Shown: positions 1 to 6,422, counted from the stretch's first letter. The stretch: 9,081 bases of DNA from Chloroflexi bacterium RBG_16_72_14 (GCA_001797035.1 MGOE01000132.1:986-10066), one strand, 5' to 3'. Notes: generated by a model not told the origin, from the sequence alone. Numbers and translations are program-made.

Positions 1-874
1 CATCGTACGCGTCGAGCCTGGCGAGCCCCGCCAATGCGGACGGCAGCTGCGGCCGGACAACCAGCGCGGCGTCGAACGCGGCACTGGCGCCATCGGCATC
101 GCCGGTGGCGACCAGCAGCTCGCCCAGCGTCACGTGGTAGAAGGCGAGCTCGCCGCCCTCGAACCCGTCGTCCGTGGCGGCCGCCACAGCGGCGCGGGCG
201 CCCGTGACGGCAGCGGCGGGCTCACCGCGGATGAAGGCGAGCCGCGACGCCCGGACCTCGGCGGCGGCGCCACCGCCCACGAGCCCGAGGTGCTGGTATG
301 CGGCACCCGCCGTGGCCAGGTCACCCAGCTCGAGCGACGCATCGCCGAGGACGCCGAGCGCCGTGGAGTCGGCGGGCGTCGTGGCCAGGATGGCGCGCGC
401 GACGTCGCGCGCCTCGGCGAACCGGTGGAGCGACACGAGCACGGTGGCGCGCAGCGCGAGCGCCGGCTCGTAATCGGGCCGGGCGACGAGCGCGCGATCG
501 ACCGCGTCCTGCGCCCGCAGGTAGGCCGTCGCGTCGCCGGTGAGCCGAGCCTCGGCGAGGTCGGCCTCGGCCAGCTTGACGGCGGCCACGATGTCGCCGG
601 CGTCGGCCTCCGCGCGGGCGGCCCAGAACGCGATGTCCTCGCGCACGCGGGCGCGCTCGGCCGCGGGGTCGAAGGCTCCGGTCAGCGCGCCGGTGTCGCC
701 GGCCGCTGCGGCGGCGTCCTCGGCCGGCACGACGTCGAGCAGCGGCTCGTCGAGCCCGAGCGGGTCGCCGGCCGGCAGCAGCGCCCCAAGCTGGGTCGCG
801 AGCGCGATCGCCATCGCCCCGGCGAGGGCGGCGAGGGGCGCGAGCCTGGGTCGGCGCGTGGCGTGGGCGGTCAT
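1..874 (-). CDS. TPR-repeat protein with N-terminal signal peptide or anchor (partial, C-terminus off left edge)
   Basis: My translation from the ATG at 874-872 is open to the window edge for 291 codons, so the C-terminus is missing. Residues 7-10 are basic (RRPR), followed by a hydrophobic Ala/Leu stretch at about 11-34, so the protein is exported or anchored in the membrane. From about residue 75 it is Ala-rich and helical, with TPR-like pairs: roughly 117-134 (AYLRAQDAVDRAL, then RPDYEPAL), 137-167, 171-196 and 242-275, the last two carrying the typical 'GD...A...A' and 'RP..P.AL.GLA' spacing. An AGGAG at 888-884 sits 9 nt before the ATG, which supports this start. It lies 103 bp downstream of the DUF4331 gene on the same strand and may be cotranscribed with it, although a strong hairpin separates them. 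TPRs mediate protein-protein contacts; the partner cannot be seen here. Membership of the TPR superfamily is fairly sure, the exact role unknown. Confidence 0.82.
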   Translation of the reverse strand, partial: MTAHATRRPRLAPLAALAGAMAIALATQLGALLPAGDPLGLDEPLLDVVPAEDAAAAAGDTGALTGAFDPAAERARVREDIAFWAARAEADAGDIVAAVKLAEADLAEARLTGDATAYLRAQDAVDRALVARPDYEPALALRATVLVSLHRFAEARDVARAILATTPADSTALGVLGDASLELGDLATAGAAYQHLGLVGGGAAAEVRASRLAFIRGEPAAAVTGARAAVAAATDDGFEGGELAFYHVTLGELLVATGDADGASAAFDAALVVRPQLPSALAGLARLDAYD

Positions 875-883
875 CGTCGGGGG

Positions 884-888
884 CTCCT
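884..888 (-). promoter_or_regulatory. Shine-Dalgarno of the TPR gene
   Basis: AGGAG read on the minus strand, 9 nt before the ATG at 874. It fixes the start of a gene that has no stop codon inside the window. Confidence 0.7.
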
Positions 889-921
889 GGCAAGGTCGTG
901 GTCGTGGAGTCGGCAAGGTCG
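889..921. repeat. 10-bp direct repeat upstream of the TPR gene
   Basis: GGCAAGGTCG occurs at 889-898 and again at 912-921, 23 bp apart, adjoining the TPR gene's Shine-Dalgarno. Two copies about two helical turns apart could be regulator half-sites, or a local duplication. Confidence 0.4.
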
Positions 922-935
922 CGGGTGCGAGTGGA

Positions 936-971
936 CCGGGAGCGCCGCCCGGGCACGAACGGCGCTCCCGG
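936..971 (-). terminator. 12-bp perfect hairpin between the DUF4331 and TPR genes
   Basis: CCGGGAGCGCCG (936-947) and CGGCGCTCCCGG (960-971) are exact reverse complements, leaving a 12-nt loop. In the minus-strand transcript the hairpin begins 6 nt after the DUF4331 stop codon (978-980). There is no T-run after it, so it is not a textbook intrinsic terminator. It could terminate without a U-tract, attenuate, or protect the 3' end of the DUF4331 message. Confidence 0.6.
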
Positions 972-977
972 GGGGCC

Positions 978-2183
978 TCAGTGCGGCGAGGCCAGGTACG
1001 GGAACGTCGACGGCAGGGACTTGTCGTTGGCGTTCACGCCGTCGCCGGTGGTGATCACGAAGTTCGTGAGCAGCGCGAACTCCGCGTCGATCACGTCGTC
1101 ACCGGGATACCGCCCGTTGAGGGCGAGCGTCGCGAGCGAGCTGCCCGAGGCGAAGTGGGCGCTGCTGCCGAGGGTGAGCGTCAGCTCGTCGGGCAGGAGC
1201 ACGTTCGCGATCGCGCCGACCTCGCCCGCGGTGTACGGCGTGGCGCCGTTCGCGGTGAGGACGCCCCCGATCGCGTCGAGCACGGCGGTGACGTTGTCGG
1301 TCGTCGTGCCCCGGTCATTGCTCGGACGCTGGACGTTGAAGGCGTCCTTCTCGAGGCCGTTGTAGTCCGAGTCCTCCGGCAGGATCAGCCCGTTGAACAC
1401 GGTGTTGATCGCTGGCCGGCCCATCCGGTCCACCTGCCGCCAGCCGCCATTCGAGCGGACGGACGTGGTCGCGAACACGCCGATGCTGTTGCCGGTGCCG
1501 CCGAGCTTCTCGTTCGGCAGCCGGAGCACGATCGAGAGGACGTTGGTCCCGGCGAAGGTGTCGCTGCCCGTGAAGTCGCCGAGCAGCGTCGGCAGGTCCG
1601 TCGTGCCGCCGAGCAGCTCGTGCTTGAAGGTCACGAACCCCGGCAGGTCGAAGAAGAACGGGTCGTCGCGGGTGCCCGCGAAGGCCATGCCGCCGCCGGC
1701 GATCGAGGCGCTCCGGACGGCGTGCTTCCAGGGGGTCGTGCGACCGACGGCGACGACGGCCCCGGTCCACACGTTCCGTGCCGCCTCGGCGCCGGTCGCC
1801 CGCCGCACGACGTAGGACTGCGTGCGGGTGCCGTCCGCGTTGGCGCGCGGGTCGGAGAACCGCACCCGGTAGGCGAGGTCCGCGGCGCCATTCTGGTCGC
1901 GGTCGATCTTGAGCTCGTACAGGGCGTTGGGGCGGAACGTCGCCGTCCTGCTGGCGGCGGGCGTCATCAGCCCGTCCACGTTGAGCACGAGCGCGGTGGA
2001 GCCGGCACCCGCGCGGAACGCGTAGACGTCGGTGATGTCGATCCGGTGATCGAGCTTGACCGCCGGGGCGTCGAGGTGGTCGGCGCCGCTCACGAGCAGC
2101 GGCGACGCTCCCACGACGAGCGCCAGGCCCGCGAGCGCGAGCAGCGGCGTCCGGCGGGCGCGGGACTGGATGGACGGGCGCAT
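978..2183 (-). CDS. DUF4331 family secreted protein
   Basis: This 401-residue protein starts at ATG 2183, with AGGAGG at 2199-2194 placed 10 nt upstream. It has a basic N-terminus (RARRT) and a hydrophobic core at about 13-32, then the family hallmark SGADHLDAP (32-40) and DITDVYAFRAG (49-59). DRDQNGAAD (94-102) resembles a D-x-D-x-N-G calcium-binding loop. Other conserved-looking blocks are RDDPFFFDLPG (172-182), GSDTFAGTNVLSI (206-218) and GRPAINTVFNG (255-265). DUF4331 has no established biochemical function; members are exported proteins. Length is in the usual range for the family and the gene appears intact. It is divergent from thymidylate kinase and followed by a TPR protein on the same strand. 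Regulation by the nearby ECF sigma factor is possible but is only an inference from proximity. Family assignment is confident, role unknown. Confidence 0.9.
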   Translation of the reverse strand: MRPSIQSRARRTPLLALAGLALVVGASPLLVSGADHLDAPAVKLDHRIDITDVYAFRAGAGSTALVLNVDGLMTPAASRTATFRPNALYELKIDRDQNGAADLAYRVRFSDPRANADGTRTQSYVVRRATGAEAARNVWTGAVVAVGRTTPWKHAVRSASIAGGGMAFAGTRDDPFFFDLPGFVTFKHELLGGTTDLPTLLGDFTGSDTFAGTNVLSIVLRLPNEKLGGTGNSIGVFATTSVRSNGGWRQVDRMGRPAINTVFNGLILPEDSDYNGLEKDAFNVQRPSNDRGTTTDNVTAVLDAIGGVLTANGATPYTAGEVGAIANVLLPDELTLTLGSSAHFASGSSLATLALNGRYPGDDVIDAEFALLTNFVITTGDGVNANDKSLPSTFPYLASPH

Positions 2184-2193
2184 GGGGGGTGGT

Positions 2194-2199
2194 CCTCCT
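2194..2199 (-). promoter_or_regulatory. Strong Shine-Dalgarno of the DUF4331 gene
   Basis: AGGAGG on the minus strand, 10 nt before ATG 2183. It is the best ribosome-binding site in the window and contrasts with the SD-less starts of tmk and darA. Confidence 0.75.
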
Positions 2200-2269
2200 G
2201 CTCGGCCGGCATCCGTACCGGCCGCTCGAACCCCTCATGCGCACCAGCCGGCCAGACGGATCAATCGCC

Positions 2270-2275
2270 TACACT
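2270..2275 (+). promoter_or_regulatory. Candidate -10 element of tmk (leaderless start)
   Basis: TACACT matches the TAnnnT pattern and ends 7 nt before the GTG at 2283, so transcription would begin at or next to the start codon. No convincing -35 is visible about 17 bp upstream, and no Shine-Dalgarno precedes the GTG. It sits in the 99-bp gap divergent from the DUF4331 gene. Confidence 0.5.
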
Positions 2276-2282
2276 CGGGGGC

Positions 2283-2978
2283 GTGGAGGAGCGAGCCGGG
2301 GCCCCGGGACGGGGCGTGTTCATCACCCTCGAAGGGCCCGACGGGTCCGGGAAGTCCAGCCTGCTGCCGCGCCTGGCCGACGTGCTGCGCCGGGGTGGCT
2401 GCGAGGTGGTGACCACGCGCGAGCCGGGGTCGACGCCGCTGGGCGAGCAGGTCCGGCGCCTGGTGCTGGACACCGAGCCGCGGGTCGACCGGACCGGCCT
2501 CGCGGACGCGCTGCTGTTCGCCGCCTCGCGCGCCCAGCACGTCGCCGAGGTCATCCGGCCGGGCCTGGAGCGGGGGGCGGTCGTCGTGTGCGACCGGTAC
2601 GCGGACTCGTCGCTCGCCTACCAGGGGGCGGGGTCGGGGGTGCCGATGGAGGAGCTGCGCGTCGTCCAGCGGTTCGCGACCGGAGGGCTGGTGCCGGACC
2701 TCACGATCCTCCTCGACCTGCCGGTGGAGGCCGGGCTGGGGCGCAAGTCCGCGGAGGTGACCCGGTTCGAGGCGTTCCAGGACCTCGCCTACCACGAGCG
2801 GGTCCGCGCCGCGTTCCTCTCGTTCGCCGCGGCGGAGCCGGACCGGTACGCGATCGTGGACGCGACCGGCGACGCGGCGGCGGTGCTCGCGGGGGCGGTG
2901 GCGGCCGTGCGCCGGGTCGCGGGCCGGCTGCCGTGCCTGGGCGCGGCGCTCGAGGCGGCGGAGGCGCGCGCGGGGTGA
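2283..2978 (+). CDS. tmk: Thymidylate kinase (dTMP kinase)
   Basis: The enzyme phosphorylates dTMP to dTDP with ATP, an essential cytoplasmic step of dTTP synthesis. From GTG 2283 the product has 231 residues. Visible motifs are FITLEG before the P-loop GPDGSGKSS (18-26), TTREPGSTPLGE (44-55), the DRYADSSLAYQG segment (104-115) with the DRY motif, and a LID-like stretch GRKSAEVTRFE (153-163). A glycine-type P-loop is typical of bacterial enzymes. Start choice is open: GTG 2283 sits 7 nt after a -10-like hexamer, while GTG 2316 (Val12) would give the family-typical beginning directly before FITLEG and a 220-residue protein. The C-terminus (about 212-231) is an Ala-rich extension. An ECF sigma gene follows 30 bp later; holB, the neighbour in many bacteria, is absent here. 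Function is confident. Confidence 0.95.
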   Translation: MEERAGAPGRGVFITLEGPDGSGKSSLLPRLADVLRRGGCEVVTTREPGSTPLGEQVRRLVLDTEPRVDRTGLADALLFAASRAQHVAEVIRPGLERGAVVVCDRYADSSLAYQGAGSGVPMEELRVVQRFATGGLVPDLTILLDLPVEAGLGRKSAEVTRFEAFQDLAYHERVRAAFLSFAAAEPDRYAIVDATGDAAAVLAGAVAAVRRVAGRLPCLGAALEAAEARAG

Positions 2979-3008
2979 ACCGCCGGGCGTCCCCCCGCGC
3001 ATGACACG

Positions 3009-3629
3009 ATGAGCGGCATCCGCTCCGAGCCGGCGGCCGTGCCGGGGCGCCTCGACGGCCCCACCGACGAGGCGCTCCTGGCCGGGCTGGCCGCCGGCGA
3101 TCTGGGGGCGCTCGACACGCTCTACGACCGGTACAAGTCCATGGCCTACGGCATCGCCCGCCGCATCACCGCCGACGACGTCCTCGCCGAGGACGTGGTC
3201 CAGGACGCGTTCCTCGGCGCGTGGCGGAGCGCGGACCGCTACGTCGCGGGCCGGGGCAGCGTGAAGACGTGGCTGCTCTCGATCGTCCACCACCGGGCCA
3301 TCGACGTCGTGCGCCGTCGCCGGCCGACCGCGGAGCTCCCCGCCGAGGAGGAGGGCGCCCGCACGCCGGAGCCGCTGACCCTGCCCGACGTGTGGGGCGA
3401 GGTGGCCGGCCGGCTGGACCGCGAAACGGTCGTGTCCGCGGTCGCGACGCTGCCGGACGCGCAGCGCGAGGCGTTGGAGCTCGCCTACTGGAGCGGCCTG
3501 ACCCAGACCGAGATCGCGGAGCGGACAGGGGTGCCGCTCGGGACGGTGAAGAGCCGGGTCCGGCTGGCGCTGCTGGCGCTGCGACGCGAGCTGGCCCCGG
3601 ACTCCGGCCTGGGGGAGGGGCCGTCATGA
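3009..3629 (+). CDS. ECF-family RNA polymerase sigma factor
   Basis: This is an alternative sigma factor of 206 residues that redirects RNA polymerase to its own promoters. Region 2 spans about 36-105 (LYDRYKSMAYGIARRI, AEDVVQDAFLGAW, GSVKTWLLSIVHHRAIDVVRRRR), and region 4 about 140-193 (LPDAQREALELAYWSGLTQTEIAERTG, then VPLGTVKSRVRLAL with a clear helix-turn-helix). The linker between them (106-138) is rich in Pro and Glu. It is 30 bp after tmk and has no obvious Shine-Dalgarno, so it may depend on tmk transcription or on a leaderless start. The stop overlaps the next start as ATGA (3626-3629). That pairing with an RskA-like anti-sigma factor points to a SigK-type system. The family is certain; the subgroup is inferred from the partner. 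Confidence 0.93.
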   Translation: MSGIRSEPAAVPGRLDGPTDEALLAGLAAGDLGALDTLYDRYKSMAYGIARRITADDVLAEDVVQDAFLGAWRSADRYVAGRGSVKTWLLSIVHHRAIDVVRRRRPTAELPAEEEGARTPEPLTLPDVWGEVAGRLDRETVVSAVATLPDAQREALELAYWSGLTQTEIAERTGVPLGTVKSRVRLALLALRRELAPDSGLGEGPS

Positions 3630-4432
3630 GCCTCCGGCCCGCCCTGACCTGCGACGAGGTCCGGGACCTGGCGCCGATGTTCGTCACCGGCGCGCTGGAC
3701 CCGGACGAGATGGACGCGATCCGCGAGCACCTCGCGGGCTGCGAGGACGCGCACGCGGAGCTCTCCGGGCTGGGCGAGGCCGCGACGGCGCTGCTGGCGT
3801 CGGTGGAGCCCGTCGAGCCGCCGGCGGCGCTCCGGTCGCGGCTCCTCGCGGCGGCCGAGGCGGACCTCGCGGAGGGCCGGCACCCGGCATCGGCCCCCGC
3901 GCCCGTTCCAGCCCCGGTCATCGACCTCGACGAGGAGCGCGCCCGCCGGCGCTCCCGCCTGGGCTGGCTGCTGGCGGCCGCCGCCGCGATCGCCGTGATC
4001 GCGCTCGGCGGCTGGAACCTCGCCCTGCAGCGCGACCTGGCGGCCGCGCAGGCCTACCGGAACGGGGTCGCGCAGGCACTCGAGGCGGCCGCGGAGCCCG
4101 GCGCCCTGACCGCGTTCCTGGCCGCGGAGGACGGCTCCGTGTCCGGGCTGGGCGTCGTGGCGACGGACGGGACAGTCCACCTCGCGATGCGCGGCCTCGC
4201 CGGCACGACCGGCACGCAGGTCTACACCGCCTGGGCGATCGCGAGCGAGGGTGCCCCGGTGCCGATCGGCGAGTTCACCGTGGGGGCGGACGGGGTGGCC
4301 GTGGCCACGGCCCGGGTCGCGGCGGCGATCCCGGGCACGACGCTGGCGCTCACGCTGGAGGCGGCGCCAGGCGCGACCACGCCCACCCTGCCGATCGTCG
4401 CGGCCGGCGTGGCCGGCCCCGCGTCCGGGTAG
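3626..4432 (+). CDS. RskA-like membrane anti-sigma factor
   Basis: This 268-residue protein is the predicted partner that holds the preceding ECF sigma factor at the membrane. Its cytoplasmic N-terminus (1-about 80) resembles an anti-sigma domain: LTCDEVRDLAPMFVTGALDPDEMDAIREHLAGC. The zinc-finger residues are altered: H35-x3-C39 is present, but the second Cys of the usual CxxC is Ala, with His at 43. A Pro/Ala linker (85-98) and an Arg-rich patch (105-111) precede one membrane span at about 112-131 (LGWLLAAAAAIAVIALGGW). The outside part (about 160-268) has the RskA-type beta-rich pattern, including HLAMRGLAG, QVYTAWAIASEGAPVPIGEF and LALTLEAAPGATTPTLPIVAAG. GGGGGAGGGG at 3611-3620 supplies the ribosome-binding site, and ATGA overlap with the sigma gene suggests translational coupling. 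Release presumably depends on regulated proteolysis, as in the family. Confidence 0.9.
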   Translation: MSLRPALTCDEVRDLAPMFVTGALDPDEMDAIREHLAGCEDAHAELSGLGEAATALLASVEPVEPPAALRSRLLAAAEADLAEGRHPASAPAPVPAPVIDLDEERARRRSRLGWLLAAAAAIAVIALGGWNLALQRDLAAAQAYRNGVAQALEAAAEPGALTAFLAAEDGSVSGLGVVATDGTVHLAMRGLAGTTGTQVYTAWAIASEGAPVPIGEFTVGADGVAVATARVAAAIPGTTLALTLEAAPGATTPTLPIVAAGVAGPASG

Positions 4433-4474
4433 CGCCCTGGTGCGGCTCGCGCCCGGCCAGCACGCCGGAGCGGC

Positions 4475-5179
4475 CTACGGGCCCGACGGCTGCGGATCGT
4501 CTCGCGGGTAGGCCTTCGCGTACGCACGCAGCTCCGCCGGCAGCGCCTCCAGCGACGTCCGGTCGACGGCGAGCCGGAAGAAGAGCTCGTTCTCGATCCA
4601 GGAGCGGTAGAGGAACGCCTCGAACGACTCAGAGCAGACAGCCAGCCACCCCTCGGCGTCCTCGAGACGGACAACGCGAAGCGGCTCCTGTTCGGCGTCA
4701 TCGAAGCCGAGCGGTTCGGGGGGGACGACGACAGCCTCCGATCCGTCGGAGCCGACGTAGAGGAGCCAGTGCAGCACCCACTGCTGGTCCGAAAGGAAGT
4801 GGATCAGCGTGCCTCCGTCGCTCACCGCGACCGCGACCTGGGCGAGATCGAGGTAGCAGGCCGTCGCCGACCGGATGTGGCGCCGCGGTTCCGGGTCCTC
4901 GATGAACCGGCGGAAGGCGGTCGGCAGCGACAGGCCAGCCGCGATCGCCCGCAGTCCCTCGGCATCCGCGTCCCGCTGCGCGGGAGTGTCAGGCCCACGC
5001 TGAAGCGACGGATCGCGGGTCGGCGTGTCGAGCAGCCAGCGGAGCGTCCCGTCGAACAGCCGCCCGATCGGCGGCATCGCATCCAGGGGGAGCGGCCAGT
5101 AGGTGGACCAGCGCCGTTCGAGGACCCCGGGCACGCCGATCGTCCACCACTGTCGGGGGAGACCGGGCAACGCGCCCAC
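4475..5179 (-). CDS. SUKH/SMI1-KNR4-like hypothetical protein
   Basis: The open frame is clear, but the start is uncertain. It is read through far upstream into the GGDEF gene, and the first reasonable in-frame start after that gene's stop is GTG 5179, giving 234 residues, preceded by a weak GGCAGG. The N-terminus is rich in Trp and Pro (LPRQWWTIGVPG). A central block runs LSLPTAFRRFI (83-93), then SATACYLDL (104-112) and HFLSDQQWVLHWLLYVGSDGSEAVVV (127-152). The C-terminal block is CSESFEAFLYRSWIENELFF (182-201). The LP.aFr.F, CYxDL, FLsDQQ and sF..FLYR.W.EN signature is one I associate with bacterial proteins annotated as SMI1/KNR4 (SUKH) family. SUKH members include immunity proteins of toxin systems, but no toxin gene is adjacent here. 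It lies 57 bp after the GGDEF gene and is convergent with the anti-sigma gene (42-bp gap). Role unknown. Confidence 0.68.
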   Translation of the reverse strand: MGALPGLPRQWWTIGVPGVLERRWSTYWPLPLDAMPPIGRLFDGTLRWLLDTPTRDPSLQRGPDTPAQRDADAEGLRAIAAGLSLPTAFRRFIEDPEPRRHIRSATACYLDLAQVAVAVSDGGTLIHFLSDQQWVLHWLLYVGSDGSEAVVVPPEPLGFDDAEQEPLRVVRLEDAEGWLAVCSESFEAFLYRSWIENELFFRLAVDRTSLEALPAELRAYAKAYPRDDPQPSGP

Positions 5180-5235
5180 GTGCGTGAGCCTGCCGGGAGT
5201 CGGGATGCCGAGCCAACCGGAGAGGCGCCGGCGCC

Positions 5236-6258
5236 CTACGCGCTGGGCTCGCCGGCGGCCTCCGCGATCGAGGCGCGCCCGGCGACGCCGGACAGCGCCG
5301 CCCGCGCGGCGGCGAGCAGCGACTCGGCGTCGCCGCCGTCCTGCGGGAACCTGGCGACCCCCGCCGAGACCGACACTGCCGCGCCGCCGACCGTCTCGAG
5401 CTTCGCGATCCCGTCCATGACCCGGCGCGCGACCGTGACGCCGGCGGACCCCGGGGCGACCAGCACGAACTCGTCGCCGCCCGTCCGCGCGATCGTGTCC
5501 ACGAGCCGGACGCTCTCGGCCAGCACGGCTGCGACCTGGCGCAGCACCTGGTCGCCCGCCCGCGATCCCGCGGTCAGGTTGAGCGCCGTGAACCCGTCCA
5601 CGTCGAACAGCGCGACCGAGACCTCGCTGTCCTGGCGCTGGGCCCGCGCCACCTCGAGCTCCAGGATCCGGTTGAGCGTCCGGGCGTTGGACAGGCCGGT
5701 CAGCGGGTCCGTGTGGGCGACCCGCTCGAACCACTCGGCGCGCTCCGCGGCCAGCGACTGCGTCCGGAACGCGGCGATGGCCGCGGCCGCGAGGTCCGCG
5801 ATCCCGACCAGCAGCGTCTCCTCGCGGGTGCCCACCTCGTGGGCGCCCGGCCAGCCGTAGGTCAGCACGCCGATGCCGTCCTCGACCCCGCCGCTCGACA
5901 CGACGAGCGGCAGGTCCACGGCCGTCATCGACGAGCCGTCCGGGGCCGGCTGCACCCGGCCGAGCGACCCGGAGCGGTCCAGCGCGGCCCGGTGGATCGG
6001 GTGGTCCGGGGTGTCCGCGACCTCGGCCGCGAAGCCGTCCACCGCGTCATCGGCCATGCCCAGCGTCAGCAGCAGCTCCAGGCCGGGCCGGTCGGGATCG
6101 AGGGCGAACAGGGCCGCCGAGGACGCGCCGACGCCGGCCGCCCCGGTTTCGACGATCACGGACAGCGCGGTGTCCAGGTCGTCCGCGCGCGCGAGGGCCG
6201 CCGCGCCTGCCGAGAGGACGGTGAGCGGGCCGTCGCCGGCGCCGGTGGAGTCGGACAC
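5236..6258 (-). CDS. GAF-like/GGDEF diguanylate cyclase-type protein
   Basis: GGDEF domains convert two GTP to cyclic-di-GMP. This 340-residue soluble protein has an N-terminal GAF-like sensor (about 10-168) and a GGDEF domain (about 183-330). The GGDEF start motif DPLTGLSNARTL (184-195), the FDVDGF metal-binding strand (218-223), Asn227, AGDQVL (234-239) and the intact signature GGDEF (260-264) are all visible. An inhibitory I-site RxxD (RLVD, 251-254) is exactly 5 residues upstream. However, the FKxIND segment reads FTALNLT, and the C-terminal ALYxAK..GR motif is degraded to ALSGVAGR, two residues short and without the Lys. No transmembrane segment is seen. The GTG start at 6258 has GGAGG (6268-6264) 5 nt upstream. 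The gene is divergent from darA. Domain assignment is firm; catalytic activity is likely but not certain. Confidence 0.9.
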   Translation of the reverse strand: MSDSTGAGDGPLTVLSAGAAALARADDLDTALSVIVETGAAGVGASSAALFALDPDRPGLELLLTLGMADDAVDGFAAEVADTPDHPIHRAALDRSGSLGRVQPAPDGSSMTAVDLPLVVSSGGVEDGIGVLTYGWPGAHEVGTREETLLVGIADLAAAAIAAFRTQSLAAERAEWFERVAHTDPLTGLSNARTLNRILELEVARAQRQDSEVSVALFDVDGFTALNLTAGSRAGDQVLRQVAAVLAESVRLVDTIARTGGDEFVLVAPGSAGVTVARRVMDGIAKLETVGGAAVSVSAGVARFPQDGGDAESLLAAARAALSGVAGRASIAEAAGEPSA

Positions 6259-6284
6259 GTGTGCCTCCGCGGTTGCTGCCCGAT

Positions 6285-6335
6285 CGGCCCGGGCCGTCCG
6301 GATCCGCCGGCGGCGCCCCTCGAGCGAGATCGAGG
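6285..6335. promoter_or_regulatory. Cluster of palindromes in the GGDEF/darA divergent region
   Basis: CGGCCCGGGCCG (6285-6296) is a perfect 12-bp palindrome. CGGATCCG (6299-6306) is a second. CCTCGA-N6-TCGAGG (6318-6335) is a third dyad. They lie between the GGDEF ribosome-binding site and its candidate -10, so they could be operators or form RNA structure in that leader. GC-rich DNA yields such palindromes by chance more often than average. Confidence 0.35.
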
Positions 6336-6344
6336 CGAGTCGGC

Positions 6345-6350
6345 ATCGTA
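6345..6350 (-). promoter_or_regulatory. Candidate -10 element of the GGDEF gene
   Basis: TACGAT on the minus strand fits TAnnnT and would give a leader of about 80 nt before GTG 6258. The sequence 17 bp upstream (GTCGCC) is not a good -35. Weak evidence. Confidence 0.3.
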
Positions 6351-6409
6351 CACCCGCGGTATGGCCCGGCGACCGCCGCGGACGCGGTGTCGTGACGGGC
6401 GCGGTCGGC

Positions 6410-6415
6410 TATCCT
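6410..6415 (+). promoter_or_regulatory. Candidate -10 element of darA (leaderless start)
   Basis: TATCCT ends 7 nt before ATG 6423, the same spacing as TACACT before tmk. No Shine-Dalgarno lies between it and the ATG, so the message probably starts at or near the start codon. No clear -35 hexamer. Confidence 0.5.
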
Positions 6416-6422
6416 CGCCGCG

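Noticed and set aside
134..1054. Long plus-strand open frame opposite the TPR gene
   Set aside because: Its product is an Arg/Gly-rich low-complexity sequence typical of the antisense of GC-rich coding DNA; the minus frame has a signal sequence, TPR pattern and a Shine-Dalgarno.
540..2282. Upstream extension of the tmk frame to an 812-residue protein
   Set aside because: The part before 2283 lies antisense to the TPR and DUF4331 genes and has no recognisable domain; only the end is a thymidylate kinase.
2184..2282. Promoter for the DUF4331 gene (TTGATC near 2260 or TACGGA near 2219 on the minus strand)
   Set aside because: Neither has a convincing partner hexamer at normal spacing; a promoter must exist in this gap but cannot be placed.
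2235..3293. Minus-strand open frame across tmk and the first sigma gene
   Set aside because: It is antisense to two confidently identified genes and has no recognisable motif.
4444..4471. Possible terminator between the convergent anti-sigma and SUKH-like genes
   Set aside because: CCGGC (4453-4457) and GCCGG (4464-4468) form only a 5-bp stem with mismatches beyond it and no T-run; too weak to call.
5180..5734. Upstream extension of the SUKH-like frame into the GGDEF gene
   Set aside because: This portion is out of frame with the GGDEF coding sequence and is Arg/Gly/Ala low complexity; homology-like sequence begins only near 5179.
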